Source of the DNA: DATAEG01 sp036258135
GTDB lineage: Bacteria > Actinomycetota > Actinomycetes > Mycobacteriales > Jatrophihabitantaceae
Direction: 5' to 3'
DNA length: 24,670 nucleotides
Assembly (NCBI GenBank): GCA_036258135.1
Contig: DATAEG010000154.1
Span: forward strand, 1 to 24,670
Of the stretch, positions 1-7,967 are shown piece by piece. Position 1 is the first letter of the stretch, and each line of letters opens with the position of its first letter. The notes below the pieces were generated by a model that worked only from the letters and a program-made list of their open reading frames with translations, did no database searches and was not told the origin of the DNA. The position numbers were made by a program, and so were the translations under genes.

Positions 1-619
1 GGTGCCGACCCGGGCGCAGTATCTGGGCGAGCAGGCGTACGCCTTCATCCGCAACGGGGTGGGTCAGGACATCATCGGTCCGGAGTACTACAAGCGCTGG
101 GTACCGCTGCTGCTTTCGATGTTCTACTTCATCCTGATCAACAATCTGTTCGGCATCGTGCCTTTGCTGAGCTTCCCGCCCTTCGCTCGAGCCAGCTACG
201 CCTACGGACTGGCTGCGATGGTCTGGGTGATCTACAACGGAGTCGGCATCGCCGCCAAGGGGTTCGGCGGATACTTCAGGGCGACCTGCGTCCCGTCGGG
301 CGTGCCGGGCTGGATCCTGCCCCTTTTGGTGCCGCTGGAGTTCTTCTCCAACATCCTGGTACGTCCACTGACCCTCTCCCTGCGGTTGTTCGCCAACATG
401 TTCGCCGGACACCTGCTGATCATCTTGTTCTCGACGGGCGGGTTCTACTTGCTCCTTCACGGCACCGGCTCGTTCGTGGTCAAGCCCGCGGGGCTGATCG
501 CGCTGGCGATGGGCGTTGCCATCGGCTTGCTTGAGTTCATCGTCGCTATATTGCAGGCCTACGTCTTCACCCTGCTGACCGCCACCTACATCGCTGGAGC
601 GGTGGCGGATGAGCACTAA
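1..619 (+). CDS. atpB: ATP synthase Fo subunit a (5' partial)
   Basis: Subunit a of the membrane Fo sector, which forms the proton half-channels against the c-ring. The reading frame is open from base 2 to the TAA at 617-619, giving 205 residues. The GTG at base 2 is probably an internal Val codon, because the N-terminal part of the usual 250-280-residue protein is missing; the true start lies upstream of the window. The visible part holds several hydrophobic helices. The family signature lies in VRPLTLSLRLFANMFAGHLL, whose LRLFAN segment carries the essential Arg that faces the c-ring carboxylate. The C-terminal helix with QAYVFTLLTATYI is also typical. It is the first visible gene of the complete downstream atpE-F-H-A-G-D-C series. 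Identification is secure; only the 5' end is unknown. Confidence 0.97.
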   Translation, partial: VPTRAQYLGEQAYAFIRNGVGQDIIGPEYYKRWVPLLLSMFYFILINNLFGIVPLLSFPPFARASYAYGLAAMVWVIYNGVGIAAKGFGGYFRATCVPSGVPGWILPLLVPLEFFSNILVRPLTLSLRLFANMFAGHLLIILFSTGGFYLLLHGTGSFVVKPAGLIALAMGVAIGLLEFIVAILQAYVFTLLTATYIAGAVADEH

Positions 620-663
620 ACACGCCTCACTACTTCCGCACGGACCACGCAGGTAGAACACGA

Positions 664-679
664 TCGGTCGCAGGACCGA
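664..679 (+). promoter_or_regulatory. Stem-loop in the atpB-atpE spacer
   Basis: TCGGTC (664-669) and GACCGA (674-679) form a perfect 6-bp stem around the tetraloop GCAG. The stem ends 19 bases before the atpE ATG and just before its strong Shine-Dalgarno. The c subunit is needed in many more copies than its neighbours. A hairpin here could define an RNA 5' end after processing or shape the atpE initiation region. The structure is seen; the role is inferred. Confidence 0.45.
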
Positions 680-698
680 GACAACGAAAGGAGCCACA

Positions 699-908
699 AT
701 GGGTGGCACTCTGAACATGGTCGGTTACGGCCTCGCCGCCATCGGCCCCGGCATTGGCGTCGGTCTCGTGTTCGCCGCCTACATCAATGGCACCGCGCGT
801 CAGCCGGAGATGCAGAGCCGGCTCCAGCCGATCGCGTTCCTCGGCTTCGCCCTCGCTGAGGCGTTGGCCATCATCGGCATCGCGCTCGCTTTCGTTCTCA
901 AGCCGTAG
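699..908 (+). CDS. atpE: ATP synthase Fo subunit c
   Basis: The 69-residue proteolipid of the c-ring, which carries protons through Fo. It is a hairpin of two hydrophobic helices. Helix 1 contains the Gly-rich packing motif (G16-P-G18-I-G20-V-G22). The polar loop is A33-R34-Q35-P36-E37, where c contacts gamma and epsilon. Helix 2 contains the proton-binding carboxylate Glu54 in FALAEALAIIG. The residue after Glu54 is Ala rather than Ser or Thr, which fits a proton-coupled rather than sodium-coupled ring. The start ATG follows a strong Shine-Dalgarno, AAAGGAG (687-693), at 5-base spacing. The 79-base gap after atpB, with a stem-loop, is the longest gap inside the operon. Confidence 0.98.
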   Translation: MGGTLNMVGYGLAAIGPGIGVGLVFAAYINGTARQPEMQSRLQPIAFLGFALAEALAIIGIALAFVLKP

Positions 909-926
909 CTCAATCGGAGGGACGCC

Positions 927-1484
927 ATGGCGTCGATCTATCTGGCCGCGGAAGAGCCGAGCCCGCTCAACTTCGTGTGGGCAGAGTTCGTCTTGGTCCT
1001 GATCATCTTCCTGGTGCTGCTGTGGTTGATCAGCAAGTACGTCGTGCCGATGTTCGAGAAGTCTTTCGAACAGCGTCGCGATGCCATCGAGGGCGGTATC
1101 GAGCGTGCCGAAGCCGCCCAGCGTGAGGCGGCGGCCCTCCTCAGGCAGTACCAGCATCAGCTCAGCGAGGCCCGCACCGAGGCCGCGCAGATCCGAGACG
1201 GCGCTCGCGCGGAGGGCCAACGCATCGTCGAGGAGATGCGGGCCAACGCTCAGGCGGAGTCCGACCGGATCGTCAGCCGCGGCGAGCAGCAGCTGGCCAG
1301 CCAGCGCAGCGCGATCGTGCGCGAGCTGCGCACCGAGCTGGGCGGCCTGGCCGTCGAGCTCTCCGAGCGAATCATCGGCGAGCGACTGGCCGATGACGCC
1401 GCGGTGCGGTCGACCGTCGACACCTTCCTGGCCGACCTCGAGCGCGCCGAGGCCCAGACCACATCGGAGGGCCAGCCCGGATGA
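927..1484 (+). CDS. atpF: ATP synthase Fo subunit b
   Basis: Subunit b, the peripheral stalk that ties F1 to Fo. The 185 residues have a single N-terminal membrane helix (about 19-39, rich in Val/Leu/Ile) followed by a long charged helix from about residue 45 that is rich in Ala, Glu, Arg and Gln, as expected of the dimeric coiled-coil stalk. The ATG is preceded by GGAGG (916-920) with a 6-base spacer. The gene overlaps atpH by 4 bases (ATGA at 1481-1484), which implies translational coupling. In Mycobacterium and relatives subunit b is also present fused to delta. Here b and delta are separate, as in Streptomyces and most other actinobacteria. Confidence 0.96.
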   Translation: MASIYLAAEEPSPLNFVWAEFVLVLIIFLVLLWLISKYVVPMFEKSFEQRRDAIEGGIERAEAAQREAAALLRQYQHQLSEARTEAAQIRDGARAEGQRIVEEMRANAQAESDRIVSRGEQQLASQRSAIVRELRTELGGLAVELSERIIGERLADDAAVRSTVDTFLADLERAEAQTTSEGQPG

Positions 1485-2305
1485 TCGGTGCCGCGAGTCG
1501 CCAGTCGCTGGCTAATCTCGACGAGCAGGTCGATGCTGTCGTGCGGTCGGCGCAGGACGACGCGCTGGAAGGGATCGCCGGCGAGCTGTACGACGTCAGC
1601 GCCCTGCTCGCCGCCCAACCGCAGATGCGCCGCATGCTCAGCGAGACGTCGACCGAACCGGCCTCGCGGCGTGACCTGGCCGCCCGGATCTTCCAGGGCA
1701 AGGTAAGCGACGCCGCGTTCGGCATCGTCTCCGCCGCCGTGGGACTGCGCTGGTCCGGCCCGTGGGACCTGACCGACGCCATCGAGATCGCCGCCGACCG
1801 CGTCCTGCTCGAGCTCGCCGACCGGCGGGACGCGCTCGACGCGGTCGAGGACCAGCTGTTCCGGTTCGGCCGGATCGTGGACGCCACCGACGAGCTGCGC
1901 TCCCATCTCGACGAGGAGACCGTCCCGGCCGAGCGGCGGGTCCAGCTGCTGGACAGCCTCCTGAGCGGAAAGGCCGACCCTGTCACGATCGAACTCCTGG
2001 AGCGCACCGTGCGCAGCGGCCGCAAGCACAGCGTGGCGCTCGCCGTCGACGGCCTGCTCAACGAGGTCGCGTGGCGTCGGCAGCGCGCGACTGCCCTGGT
2101 GCGTTCCGCTGCGCCCCTCACCGACCAGCAGACCGAACGGCTGTCGGCGGCGCTTCGCGAGATGTACGGACGCGACCTCGACATACGCGTGGAGATCGAC
2201 CCGGCGGTGCGCGGCGGTCTGGTCGTGCGGGTGGGAGACGAAGTGATCGACGGCAGCGTCGCCGGTCGACTGGCCGCGGCTCGCAGCGCACTGAATTACC
2301 AGTAA
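1481..2305 (+). CDS. atpH: ATP synthase F1 subunit delta
   Basis: Subunit delta, which sits on top of F1 and joins it to the b stalk. At 274 residues it is much longer than the 177-residue E. coli protein but has the length usual in non-mycobacterial actinobacteria. The C-terminal part carries the conserved OSCP/delta signature, with R-G-G-L-V-V-R-V-G-D-E-V-I-D-G-S at about residues 244-259 and a final helix containing RLAAARSAL. The ATG overlaps the atpF stop, and CGGAGG lies a few bases upstream inside atpF. It is fifth in the usual actinobacterial order and is followed 21 bases later by atpA. Confidence 0.95.
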   Translation: MIGAASRQSLANLDEQVDAVVRSAQDDALEGIAGELYDVSALLAAQPQMRRMLSETSTEPASRRDLAARIFQGKVSDAAFGIVSAAVGLRWSGPWDLTDAIEIAADRVLLELADRRDALDAVEDQLFRFGRIVDATDELRSHLDEETVPAERRVQLLDSLLSGKADPVTIELLERTVRSGRKHSVALAVDGLLNEVAWRRQRATALVRSAAPLTDQQTERLSAALREMYGRDLDIRVEIDPAVRGGLVVRVGDEVIDGSVAGRLAAARSALNYQ

Positions 2306-2326
2306 CCACAGGACGGAACTGACCTC

Positions 2327-3949
2327 ATGACCGAGCTGACGATTTCTCCCGACGAGATCCGAACTGCCATAGCGGACTACGTCGCGTCGTACAAGCCCGA
2401 GGCGACCCGCGAAGAGGTCGGGACCGTCGCGGAGACCTTCGACGGGATCGCGCAGGTCGAGGGCCTGCCGGGGTGCATGGCCAACGAGCTGCTCGAGTTC
2501 GAGGGCGGCGTGCTGGGCGTGGCGTTGAACCTCGACGAGCGCGACATCGGCGTGGTGATCCTGGGCAACGCCGAGAGCATCGAGGAAGGCCAGCAGGTCC
2601 GGCGCACCGGCGAGGTGCTGTCGGTGCTGGTGGGCGATGCGTACCTGGGAAGGGTCGTGGACGCGCTGGGCAACCCGATCGACGCCCAAGGTGAGCTGGC
2701 GCTCACCGAGCGGCGCGCGCTGGAACTGCAGGCGCCGACGGTGGTGCAGCGTCAGGACGTCAGCGAGTCCCTGCTCACCGGCATCAAGGCCATCGACGCC
2801 ATGACCGCCATCGGCCGCGGCCAGCGCCAGCTGATCATTGGAGACCGGCAGACCGGCAAGACCACCGTCTGCGTCGACGCCATCCTCAACCAGAAGGCCA
2901 ACTGGGAGAGTGGCGACCCGAAGAAGCAGGTTCGCTGCATCTACGTGGCGATAGGCCAGAAGGGCAGCACCATCGCCGGCGTGCGCGGCATCTTGGAGGA
3001 CGCCGGCGCTATGGCCTACACGAGCATCGTGGCGGCGCCCGCGTCCGATTCGGCCGGCTACAAGTACATCGCGCCCTACACTGGCTCGACCATCGGCCAG
3101 CACTGGATGTACGAGGGCAAGCATGTCTTGATCGTGTTCGACGACTTGACGAAGCAGGCCGAGGCCTACCGCGCGGTGTCGCTGCTGCTGCGTCGCCCGC
3201 CCGGCCGCGAGGCCTACCCGGGCGACGTGTTCTACCTGCACTCCCGTCTGCTGGAACGCTGCGCCAAGCTGTCCGACGAGCTCGGCGCCGGCTCGATGAC
3301 CGGTTTGCCCGTCATCGAGACCAAGGGCAACGACGTCTCCGCCTATATCCCGACCAACGTCATCTCCATCACCGACGGTCAGTGCTTCCTCGAGACCGAC
3401 CTGTTCAATGCCGGAGTCCGTCCCGCGATCAACGTCGGCATCTCGGTCTCGCGGGTCGGTGGCGCCGCCCAGTCGAAGGCGATGAAGGCGGTCGCCGGCC
3501 GGCTGCGCGTCGACCTCGCCCAGTACCGCGAGCTGGAGGCCTTCGCCGCGTTCGGGTCCGACCTGGACAAGTCCAGCCAGCAGCAACTGGCCCGCGGGGT
3601 GCGGATGGTCGAGCTGCTCAAGCAGCCGGCGTCCTCGCCGTTCCCGATGGAGCGCGAGGTGGTCTCGATCTGGACCGGCGCGAACGGGTACCTCGACCCG
3701 ATCGAAGTCGGCGACGTACGCCGGTTCGAGACCGAGCTGCACGAGTTCATCGCGAACAACCATCCGCGGATCTTCACCAACATCGCCGAGACCGGGGAGT
3801 TGGACGACGACACGATCAGCGCGCTGCGGGCCGCGGTCGACGAGTTCACCGACCGGTTCGAGACCTCGAAGCAGCAGGCCCAGTACGACGCCGAGATGCC
3901 CAAACGCCGCGAAAACGCCGAGGACGCGCTCCAGCAGGAAATGCAGTAG
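2327..3949 (+). CDS. atpA: ATP synthase F1 subunit alpha
   Basis: Alpha subunit of F1, which carries the non-catalytic nucleotide sites and the arginine finger that completes the catalytic sites on beta. At 540 residues it is longer than E. coli alpha (513). The extra length is a charged C-terminal tail (Q-Q-A-Q-Y-D-A-E-M onward), comparable in place to the tail that in mycobacteria helps suppress ATP hydrolysis; that role here is inference. The P-loop GDRQTGKT is at residues 172-179 and the Walker B region reads LIVFDDLTKQA. The segment VISVSR-like GISVSRVGGAAQ, typical of alpha, is present. The ATG at 2327 follows a weak AGGACGGA-type ribosome site, and atpG begins 3 bases after the stop. 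Confidence 0.98.
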   Translation: MTELTISPDEIRTAIADYVASYKPEATREEVGTVAETFDGIAQVEGLPGCMANELLEFEGGVLGVALNLDERDIGVVILGNAESIEEGQQVRRTGEVLSVLVGDAYLGRVVDALGNPIDAQGELALTERRALELQAPTVVQRQDVSESLLTGIKAIDAMTAIGRGQRQLIIGDRQTGKTTVCVDAILNQKANWESGDPKKQVRCIYVAIGQKGSTIAGVRGILEDAGAMAYTSIVAAPASDSAGYKYIAPYTGSTIGQHWMYEGKHVLIVFDDLTKQAEAYRAVSLLLRRPPGREAYPGDVFYLHSRLLERCAKLSDELGAGSMTGLPVIETKGNDVSAYIPTNVISITDGQCFLETDLFNAGVRPAINVGISVSRVGGAAQSKAMKAVAGRLRVDLAQYRELEAFAAFGSDLDKSSQQQLARGVRMVELLKQPASSPFPMEREVVSIWTGANGYLDPIEVGDVRRFETELHEFIANNHPRIFTNIAETGELDDDTISALRAAVDEFTDRFETSKQQAQYDAEMPKRRENAEDALQQEMQ

Positions 3950-3952
3950 CCG

Positions 3953-4873
3953 ATGGGTGCCCAGCTGCGGGTCTACCGGCGCCGGATACGGACCGTCCAG
4001 TCGACCAAGAAGATCACCAAGGCGATGGAGCTCATCGCCGCATCGCGGATCGGCAGGCTCAAGGCTCGTCGCAACGCCGCGTTGCCGTATGCCCGCGAGC
4101 TGACCCGGGCGTTGGCGGCGCTGGGCGGCACCGCGTCGCTGAAGCACCCGATGCTCACCGGGGCCGACAACCCGCGCCGGGCCGGGGTGCTCGTGGTGAC
4201 CAGCGACCGCGGCCTCGCCGGCGGCTACAACGTCAACGTGCTTAAGCGCGCGAACGGGCTGATCGCGGAACTTCACGCAGCGGGCCGCGAGACTGCTCTG
4301 TACGTGATCGGCCGCAAGGGAGCCACGTACTACCGGTTCCGCCGCGTCGAGACCGCGGGCAGCTGGACCGGCTTCTCCGAGCAGCCGCAGTTCCTCGACG
4401 CGCGAGCGGCCACCGAGGCCGTGGTGGCCGCTGTGGCGGCCACCAGCGAGGGCGAGGCAAACGGTCAGCCCGGTGTAGACGAGCTGTACCTCGTCTACAC
4501 CGTGTTCGAGTCGGCGATCACCCAGTCGCCGACGGTGGCGAAGGTCGCGCCCGTCGAGATCGGGGGTGCCGCCGGCGAGGAAGAGTCCGGCCCGGCGGCG
4601 TCCTACGACTTCGAGCCCGAGCCGGAGGAACTGCTCGACGTGCTGTTGCCCCGTTACATCAGCGCCCGGATCTTCGCCGCGCTGCTGGAGTCGGCGGCCT
4701 CGGAATCGGCGTCGCGGCGGCGGGCGATGAAGTCGGCCAGCGACAACGCGGACGACCTCATGACCACGTTCACCCGACTGGCCAACCAGGCGCGCCAGGC
4801 GGAGATCACCCAGGAAATCAGCGAGATCGTCGGCGGTGCCGACGCACTCGCCGCAGCGGCCAAGGAGGCGTGA
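3953..4873 (+). CDS. atpG: ATP synthase F1 subunit gamma
   Basis: Gamma subunit, the rotor shaft in the centre of F1. The 306-residue protein begins with MGAQLRVYRRRIRTVQSTKKITKAMELIAASRI, of which the KITKAMELIA core is the family signature of the N-terminal helix; the second signature is in the C-terminal helix (MKSASDNADDLMTTFTRLAN region, about 261-280). A Gly/Asn/Glu-rich insertion at about residues 165-176 (SEGEANGQPG) lies where actinobacterial gammas carry an extra loop, which in mycobacteria affects coupling. The gene starts 3 bases after atpA, and its stop region contains the AAGGAGG sequence just upstream of atpD. Confidence 0.97.
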   Translation: MGAQLRVYRRRIRTVQSTKKITKAMELIAASRIGRLKARRNAALPYARELTRALAALGGTASLKHPMLTGADNPRRAGVLVVTSDRGLAGGYNVNVLKRANGLIAELHAAGRETALYVIGRKGATYYRFRRVETAGSWTGFSEQPQFLDARAATEAVVAAVAATSEGEANGQPGVDELYLVYTVFESAITQSPTVAKVAPVEIGGAAGEEESGPAASYDFEPEPEELLDVLLPRYISARIFAALLESAASESASRRRAMKSASDNADDLMTTFTRLANQARQAEITQEISEIVGGADALAAAAKEA

Positions 4874-4911
4874 GTGAGCATCGCTCGCGCGCAGAGCAGG
4901 GAGACATCGCG

Positions 4912-6378
4912 ATGACCGCTACCGAAGCAAGGCCGGCAAACACCGACGAGACGCAGTCGGGCGGCGTTGGCCGCGTCGTGCGCGTCATCGGCCCCGTGGT
5001 GGACGTGGAGTTCGGTCGCGGCTCGCTCCCCGCGCTGTTCAACTGCCTAACCGTGCCGATCTCGTTGGGCGAGCTGTCCAAGACGCTGAGCCTGGAGGTC
5101 GCCCAGCACATCGGCGACGACGTGGTCCGCACGATTGCGCTGCAGCCGACCGACGGCCTGGTGCGCGGCGCTGAGGTGACCGACACGGGCGCGGCCATCA
5201 CCGTTCCCGTGGGCGACGTCACCAAGGGCCACGTGTTCAACGTGCTCGGCGTCCCGCTGGACGTCGATCCCAGCTCGCTGGAGATCACCGAGCGCTGGCC
5301 GATCCACCGCGACCCGCCGAAGTTCAGCGAGCTCGAGTCCAAGACGGAGATGTTCGAGACGGGCATCAAGGTGATCGACCTGCTCACCCCTTACGTGCTC
5401 GGCGGCAAGATCGGCCTGTTCGGCGGCGCCGGCGTCGGCAAGACGGTGCTGATCCAGGAGATGATCTACCGCGTCGCGGAGAACTTTGGCGGCGTGTCGG
5501 TGTTCGCCGGAGTGGGGGAGCGCACCCGGGAAGGCACCGGGCTCATCGGCGAGATGACCGAGACCGGCGTCATCGAGAAGACCGCGCTGGTCTTCGGGCA
5601 GATGGACGAGCCGCCAGGCACCCGGCTGCGCGTCGCGTTGTCGGCCCTGACGATGGCGGAGTACTTCCGGGACGTGCAGAAGCAGGACGTGCTGCTCTTC
5701 ATCGACAACATCTTCCGGTTCACCCAGGCGGGTTCGGAGGTCTCGACGTTGCTCGGCCGGATGCCGTCGGCCGTGGGCTATCAGCCCACACTGGCCGACG
5801 AGATGGGTCAGTTGCAGGAGCGGATCACCTCGACGCGCGGCCACTCGATCACCTCGATGCAGGCCATCTACGTCCCCGCCGACGACATCACCGACCCGGC
5901 TCCGCACACCGCGTTCGCGCACCTCGACGCGACGACAGTGCTGTCCCGGCCGGTGTCGGAGAAGGGCATCTATCCGGCGGTCGACCCGCTGGACTCCACC
6001 TCGCGGATCCTGGACGCCCAGTACATCGGGCAGGAGCACTACGACGTGGCCTCGCGGACCAAGCAGATTCTGCAGCGCTACAAGGAGCTCACCGACATCA
6101 TCGCCATTCTGGGACCGGACGAGCTGTCCGAGGAGGACAAGCTCGTGGTCACCCGGGCCCGCCGGATGGAGCGGTTCCTGTCGCAGAACACCTATGTCGC
6201 CAAGGTATTCACCGGCCTCGACGGCTCGTTTGTCCCGGTCAGCGAGACCATCGACGCGTTCAAGCGCATTGCCGAGGGCGAGTTCGACGAATACCCGGAG
6301 CAGGCCTTCTTCATGTGCGGTGGCCTGGAGGACCTCGAGCGTAAGGCCACCGAGCTGCGGGAAGCTGAGAGTGCGTAG
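4912..6378 (+). CDS. atpD: ATP synthase F1 subunit beta
   Basis: Beta subunit, the catalytic subunit that makes ATP. I place the start at ATG 4912, giving 488 residues, because AGGGAG (4898-4903) lies 8 bases upstream. The in-frame GTG at 4870 overlaps the atpG stop and has AAGGAGG only one base away, which is too close. The P-loop GGAGVGKT is at residues 171-178 and the catalytic Glu203 is in GVGERTREG. The Walker B region is LLFIDNIFRF, followed by the DELSEEDKL segment near the C terminus, where beta contacts gamma and epsilon. A short Thr/Glu-rich N-terminal tail precedes the beta-barrel that starts near residue 18. Confidence 0.98.
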   Translation: MTATEARPANTDETQSGGVGRVVRVIGPVVDVEFGRGSLPALFNCLTVPISLGELSKTLSLEVAQHIGDDVVRTIALQPTDGLVRGAEVTDTGAAITVPVGDVTKGHVFNVLGVPLDVDPSSLEITERWPIHRDPPKFSELESKTEMFETGIKVIDLLTPYVLGGKIGLFGGAGVGKTVLIQEMIYRVAENFGGVSVFAGVGERTREGTGLIGEMTETGVIEKTALVFGQMDEPPGTRLRVALSALTMAEYFRDVQKQDVLLFIDNIFRFTQAGSEVSTLLGRMPSAVGYQPTLADEMGQLQERITSTRGHSITSMQAIYVPADDITDPAPHTAFAHLDATTVLSRPVSEKGIYPAVDPLDSTSRILDAQYIGQEHYDVASRTKQILQRYKELTDIIAILGPDELSEEDKLVVTRARRMERFLSQNTYVAKVFTGLDGSFVPVSETIDAFKRIAEGEFDEYPEQAFFMCGGLEDLERKATELREAESA

Positions 6379-6387
6379 GCCGCCACT

Positions 6388-6774
6388 ATGACCACGATGC
6401 ACGTCGAGCTGGTTTCGATCGAGCGCCCGCTCTGGTCCGGCGAGGCCACCGCCGTCTACGCGCGGACGCCGGAGGGCGAGATCGGCGTCATGGCCAAGCA
6501 CGCGCCGCTTATCGGCGTGCTGGAGCCGGGCTGGTCGGTGCGGATCCAGCGCGAGGGCGAGGATGACCTGCGGGTGGCGGTGCACGGCGGGTTCATCTCG
6601 GTCACCGACCAGGGGGTGTCGGTGCTGGCCGAAATGGCCGAGACCGCTGAAGAAATCGACGTGGGCCGGGCCCGTGATCACCTCGCCCAGACCCAGGACA
6701 GCACCGACCCCGACACGATGGCGCGTCGGCTGCGCAACATGGCGCGGCTGCGTGCAGCGGGGGAGTCGGTCTGA
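6388..6774 (+). CDS. atpC: ATP synthase F1 subunit epsilon
   Basis: Epsilon subunit, a rotor component that couples F1 to the c-ring and restrains ATP hydrolysis. The 128 residues form the N-terminal beta-sandwich, with conserved T-P-E-G-E-I-G-V-M near residues 27-35 and H-A-P-L near 38-41, then a helical C-terminal domain from about residue 85. The HGGF motif near residue 61 is conserved in the family. No convincing Shine-Dalgarno is visible. ATG 6388 is used here, but ATG 6397, three codons downstream, is possible. It is the last gene of the ATP synthase operon; the next gene starts 55 bases later on the same strand. Confidence 0.95.
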   Translation: MTTMHVELVSIERPLWSGEATAVYARTPEGEIGVMAKHAPLIGVLEPGWSVRIQREGEDDLRVAVHGGFISVTDQGVSVLAEMAETAEEIDVGRARDHLAQTQDSTDPDTMARRLRNMARLRAAGESV

Positions 6775-6829
6775 GACAGATCCCGTCGCCACACCGGCTG
6801 AGTGAGGCACGTCTGCGGGGGACGGGCCG

Positions 6830-7246
6830 GTGACGCGGGTCGAGGCCGCGATCGGCATCGCCGCCCTCGTCATATTCGTCTTGGTAGTTGCGTATGTGGT
6901 CGCAGTGGCTTTCCGGAAGCAGCAGTTGCTGCGCCGGGCCGGTGTCATACCCATGGCCCTGCGTGCGGGCACCAACGCGTGGACGCTCGGCGTCGGGCAG
7001 TACTCCGGTGACCAGCTGTGGTGGTACAGCGCGCTGCGCCCGGCGCGCCGGCCGACCCGCACTATCCGCCGCGGTGACCTGGAAATCAGCGGCCAACGCG
7101 GCCGCCGGCCGGAGGAGCAGATGCTGCCGGCCGGATCGGTCATCGTCGAGTGCCACGACGACGACGCCGGCGTCTCGCTGTGCCTGTCCGCGGCTGCGGT
7201 GACCGGCTTCCTCTCATGGCTAGAAGCCTCACCGCCCCCCGGATAG
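6830..7246 (+). CDS. DUF2550 single-pass membrane protein
   Basis: A 138-residue protein with one N-terminal membrane helix (about residues 7-27) followed by basic residues (R-K-Q-Q-L-L-R-R) and a soluble C-terminal domain. It matches the DUF2550 family, known to me mainly from actinobacteria, where a member sits directly downstream of atpC (Rv1312 in M. tuberculosis, from memory). Its function is unknown. The start is GTG 6830, with a G-rich stretch (GGGGGACGGG) just before it as a possible ribosome site. The constant position after the ATP synthase genes suggests a link to membrane energetics or cell envelope, but nothing in the sequence shows a reaction. Confidence 0.85.
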   Translation: MTRVEAAIGIAALVIFVLVVAYVVAVAFRKQQLLRRAGVIPMALRAGTNAWTLGVGQYSGDQLWWYSALRPARRPTRTIRRGDLEISGQRGRRPEEQMLPAGSVIVECHDDDAGVSLCLSAAAVTGFLSWLEASPPPG

Positions 7247-7297
7247 CCTTGGGCGCGCCGGTCCGGCAGTCGCACCCTCGTCCAGGAGGCGTCAGTC

Positions 7298-7942
7298 ATG
7301 GGCATTGTGACGATTTCCGCGAGCTATGCCGCCGGTGGGAGCGAGATCGCACCCAGGGTGGCCGAGCGCCTGGGTTTGCCGTTCATCAATCGGGCCATCC
7401 CGGTCAACGTGGCCGCGGAGCTCGGCGTCCCGGTGGAGTCGGTGGAGGGAGCCGCGGAGCAGAGCCGCTCCGGGTTCTGGGCGCTCATGGCGAGCATGGC
7501 GGTAGTGCCCGACTACATCGGCACCTCGAGTCCCGGATACGTGCACGTGCCCAGTGAACGGGCCATGCAGGAGAAGACCGAGGAGCAGCTGAACAAGATC
7601 GCCGACGGTCTCGGTGGGGTGCTGCTCGGCCGAGCGGCCGCCATCGTCCTCGCCGACCGACCGGACGCCCTGCACGTGCGCCTGGACGGGCCGGAAGAGG
7701 GTCGCATCAAGGCGGCCGTGCGCCAGCATGGCATCAGCGAGGCCGAGGCGCGGGACGCACGCAAGACGAACGACGCCGCCCGCGTGGGATACGTCAAGCA
7801 TCTCTACCGGTGCGATCCGACGAAGGCCTCGCTCTACCACCTCGTCATCGACACCGTCGCCATCGACTGGGGCACGGCGGAGGACCTCATCGTGATGGCA
7901 GCGGCCGCCCGCGGCATCACCCCGGCAGCGGGGCGCAGGTGA
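7298..7942 (+). CDS. Cytidylate-kinase-like protein
   Basis: A 214-residue protein of the cytidylate kinase-like family, a relative of P-loop nucleotide kinases. Residues 5-28 resemble the family N terminus: a beta strand, then a Gly-rich loop (SYAAGGSEIA) and E-R-L-G-L-P-F-I-N-R. The loop lacks the GKS/GKT lysine of classical P-loops, which is usual in this family. Residues 105-116 (GGVLLGRAAAIVLAD) match the central G-R-x-A motif. The substrate is unknown and the protein should not be called a genuine CMP kinase. The ATG at 7298 follows AGGAGG (7283-7288). TAGCCT at 7243-7248 may be a -10 box. It is convergent with the adenosyltransferase gene, with 25 bases between the stops. Confidence 0.8.
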   Translation: MGIVTISASYAAGGSEIAPRVAERLGLPFINRAIPVNVAAELGVPVESVEGAAEQSRSGFWALMASMAVVPDYIGTSSPGYVHVPSERAMQEKTEEQLNKIADGLGGVLLGRAAAIVLADRPDALHVRLDGPEEGRIKAAVRQHGISEAEARDARKTNDAARVGYVKHLYRCDPTKASLYHLVIDTVAIDWGTAEDLIVMAAAARGITPAAGRR

Positions 7943-7967
7943 CGCCGGCGCTACTGGTCGTGCTGGG

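Noticed and set aside
1250..4276. Very long minus-strand open frame (about 1000 codons) across atpF, atpH, atpA and atpG
   Set aside because: It is antisense to well-identified genes; high-GC third positions remove stops on the opposite strand. The translation is low-complexity (Arg, Gly, Leu, Asp, His-rich) and matches no family.
4870..4911. GTG 4870 as the start of atpD
   Set aside because: It overlaps the atpG stop with the AAGGAGG only one base away. ATG 4912 has AGGGAG at 8-base spacing.
6783..6826. CCCGTC ... GACGGG inverted repeat between atpC and DUF2550 as a terminator
   Set aside because: The arms are only 6 bases with a 32-base loop, which is easily expected by chance in GC-rich DNA.
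5047..7305. Long minus-strand open frame across atpD, atpC and DUF2550
   Set aside because: Same GC-skew artefact; it lies opposite certain genes and has no recognisable motif.
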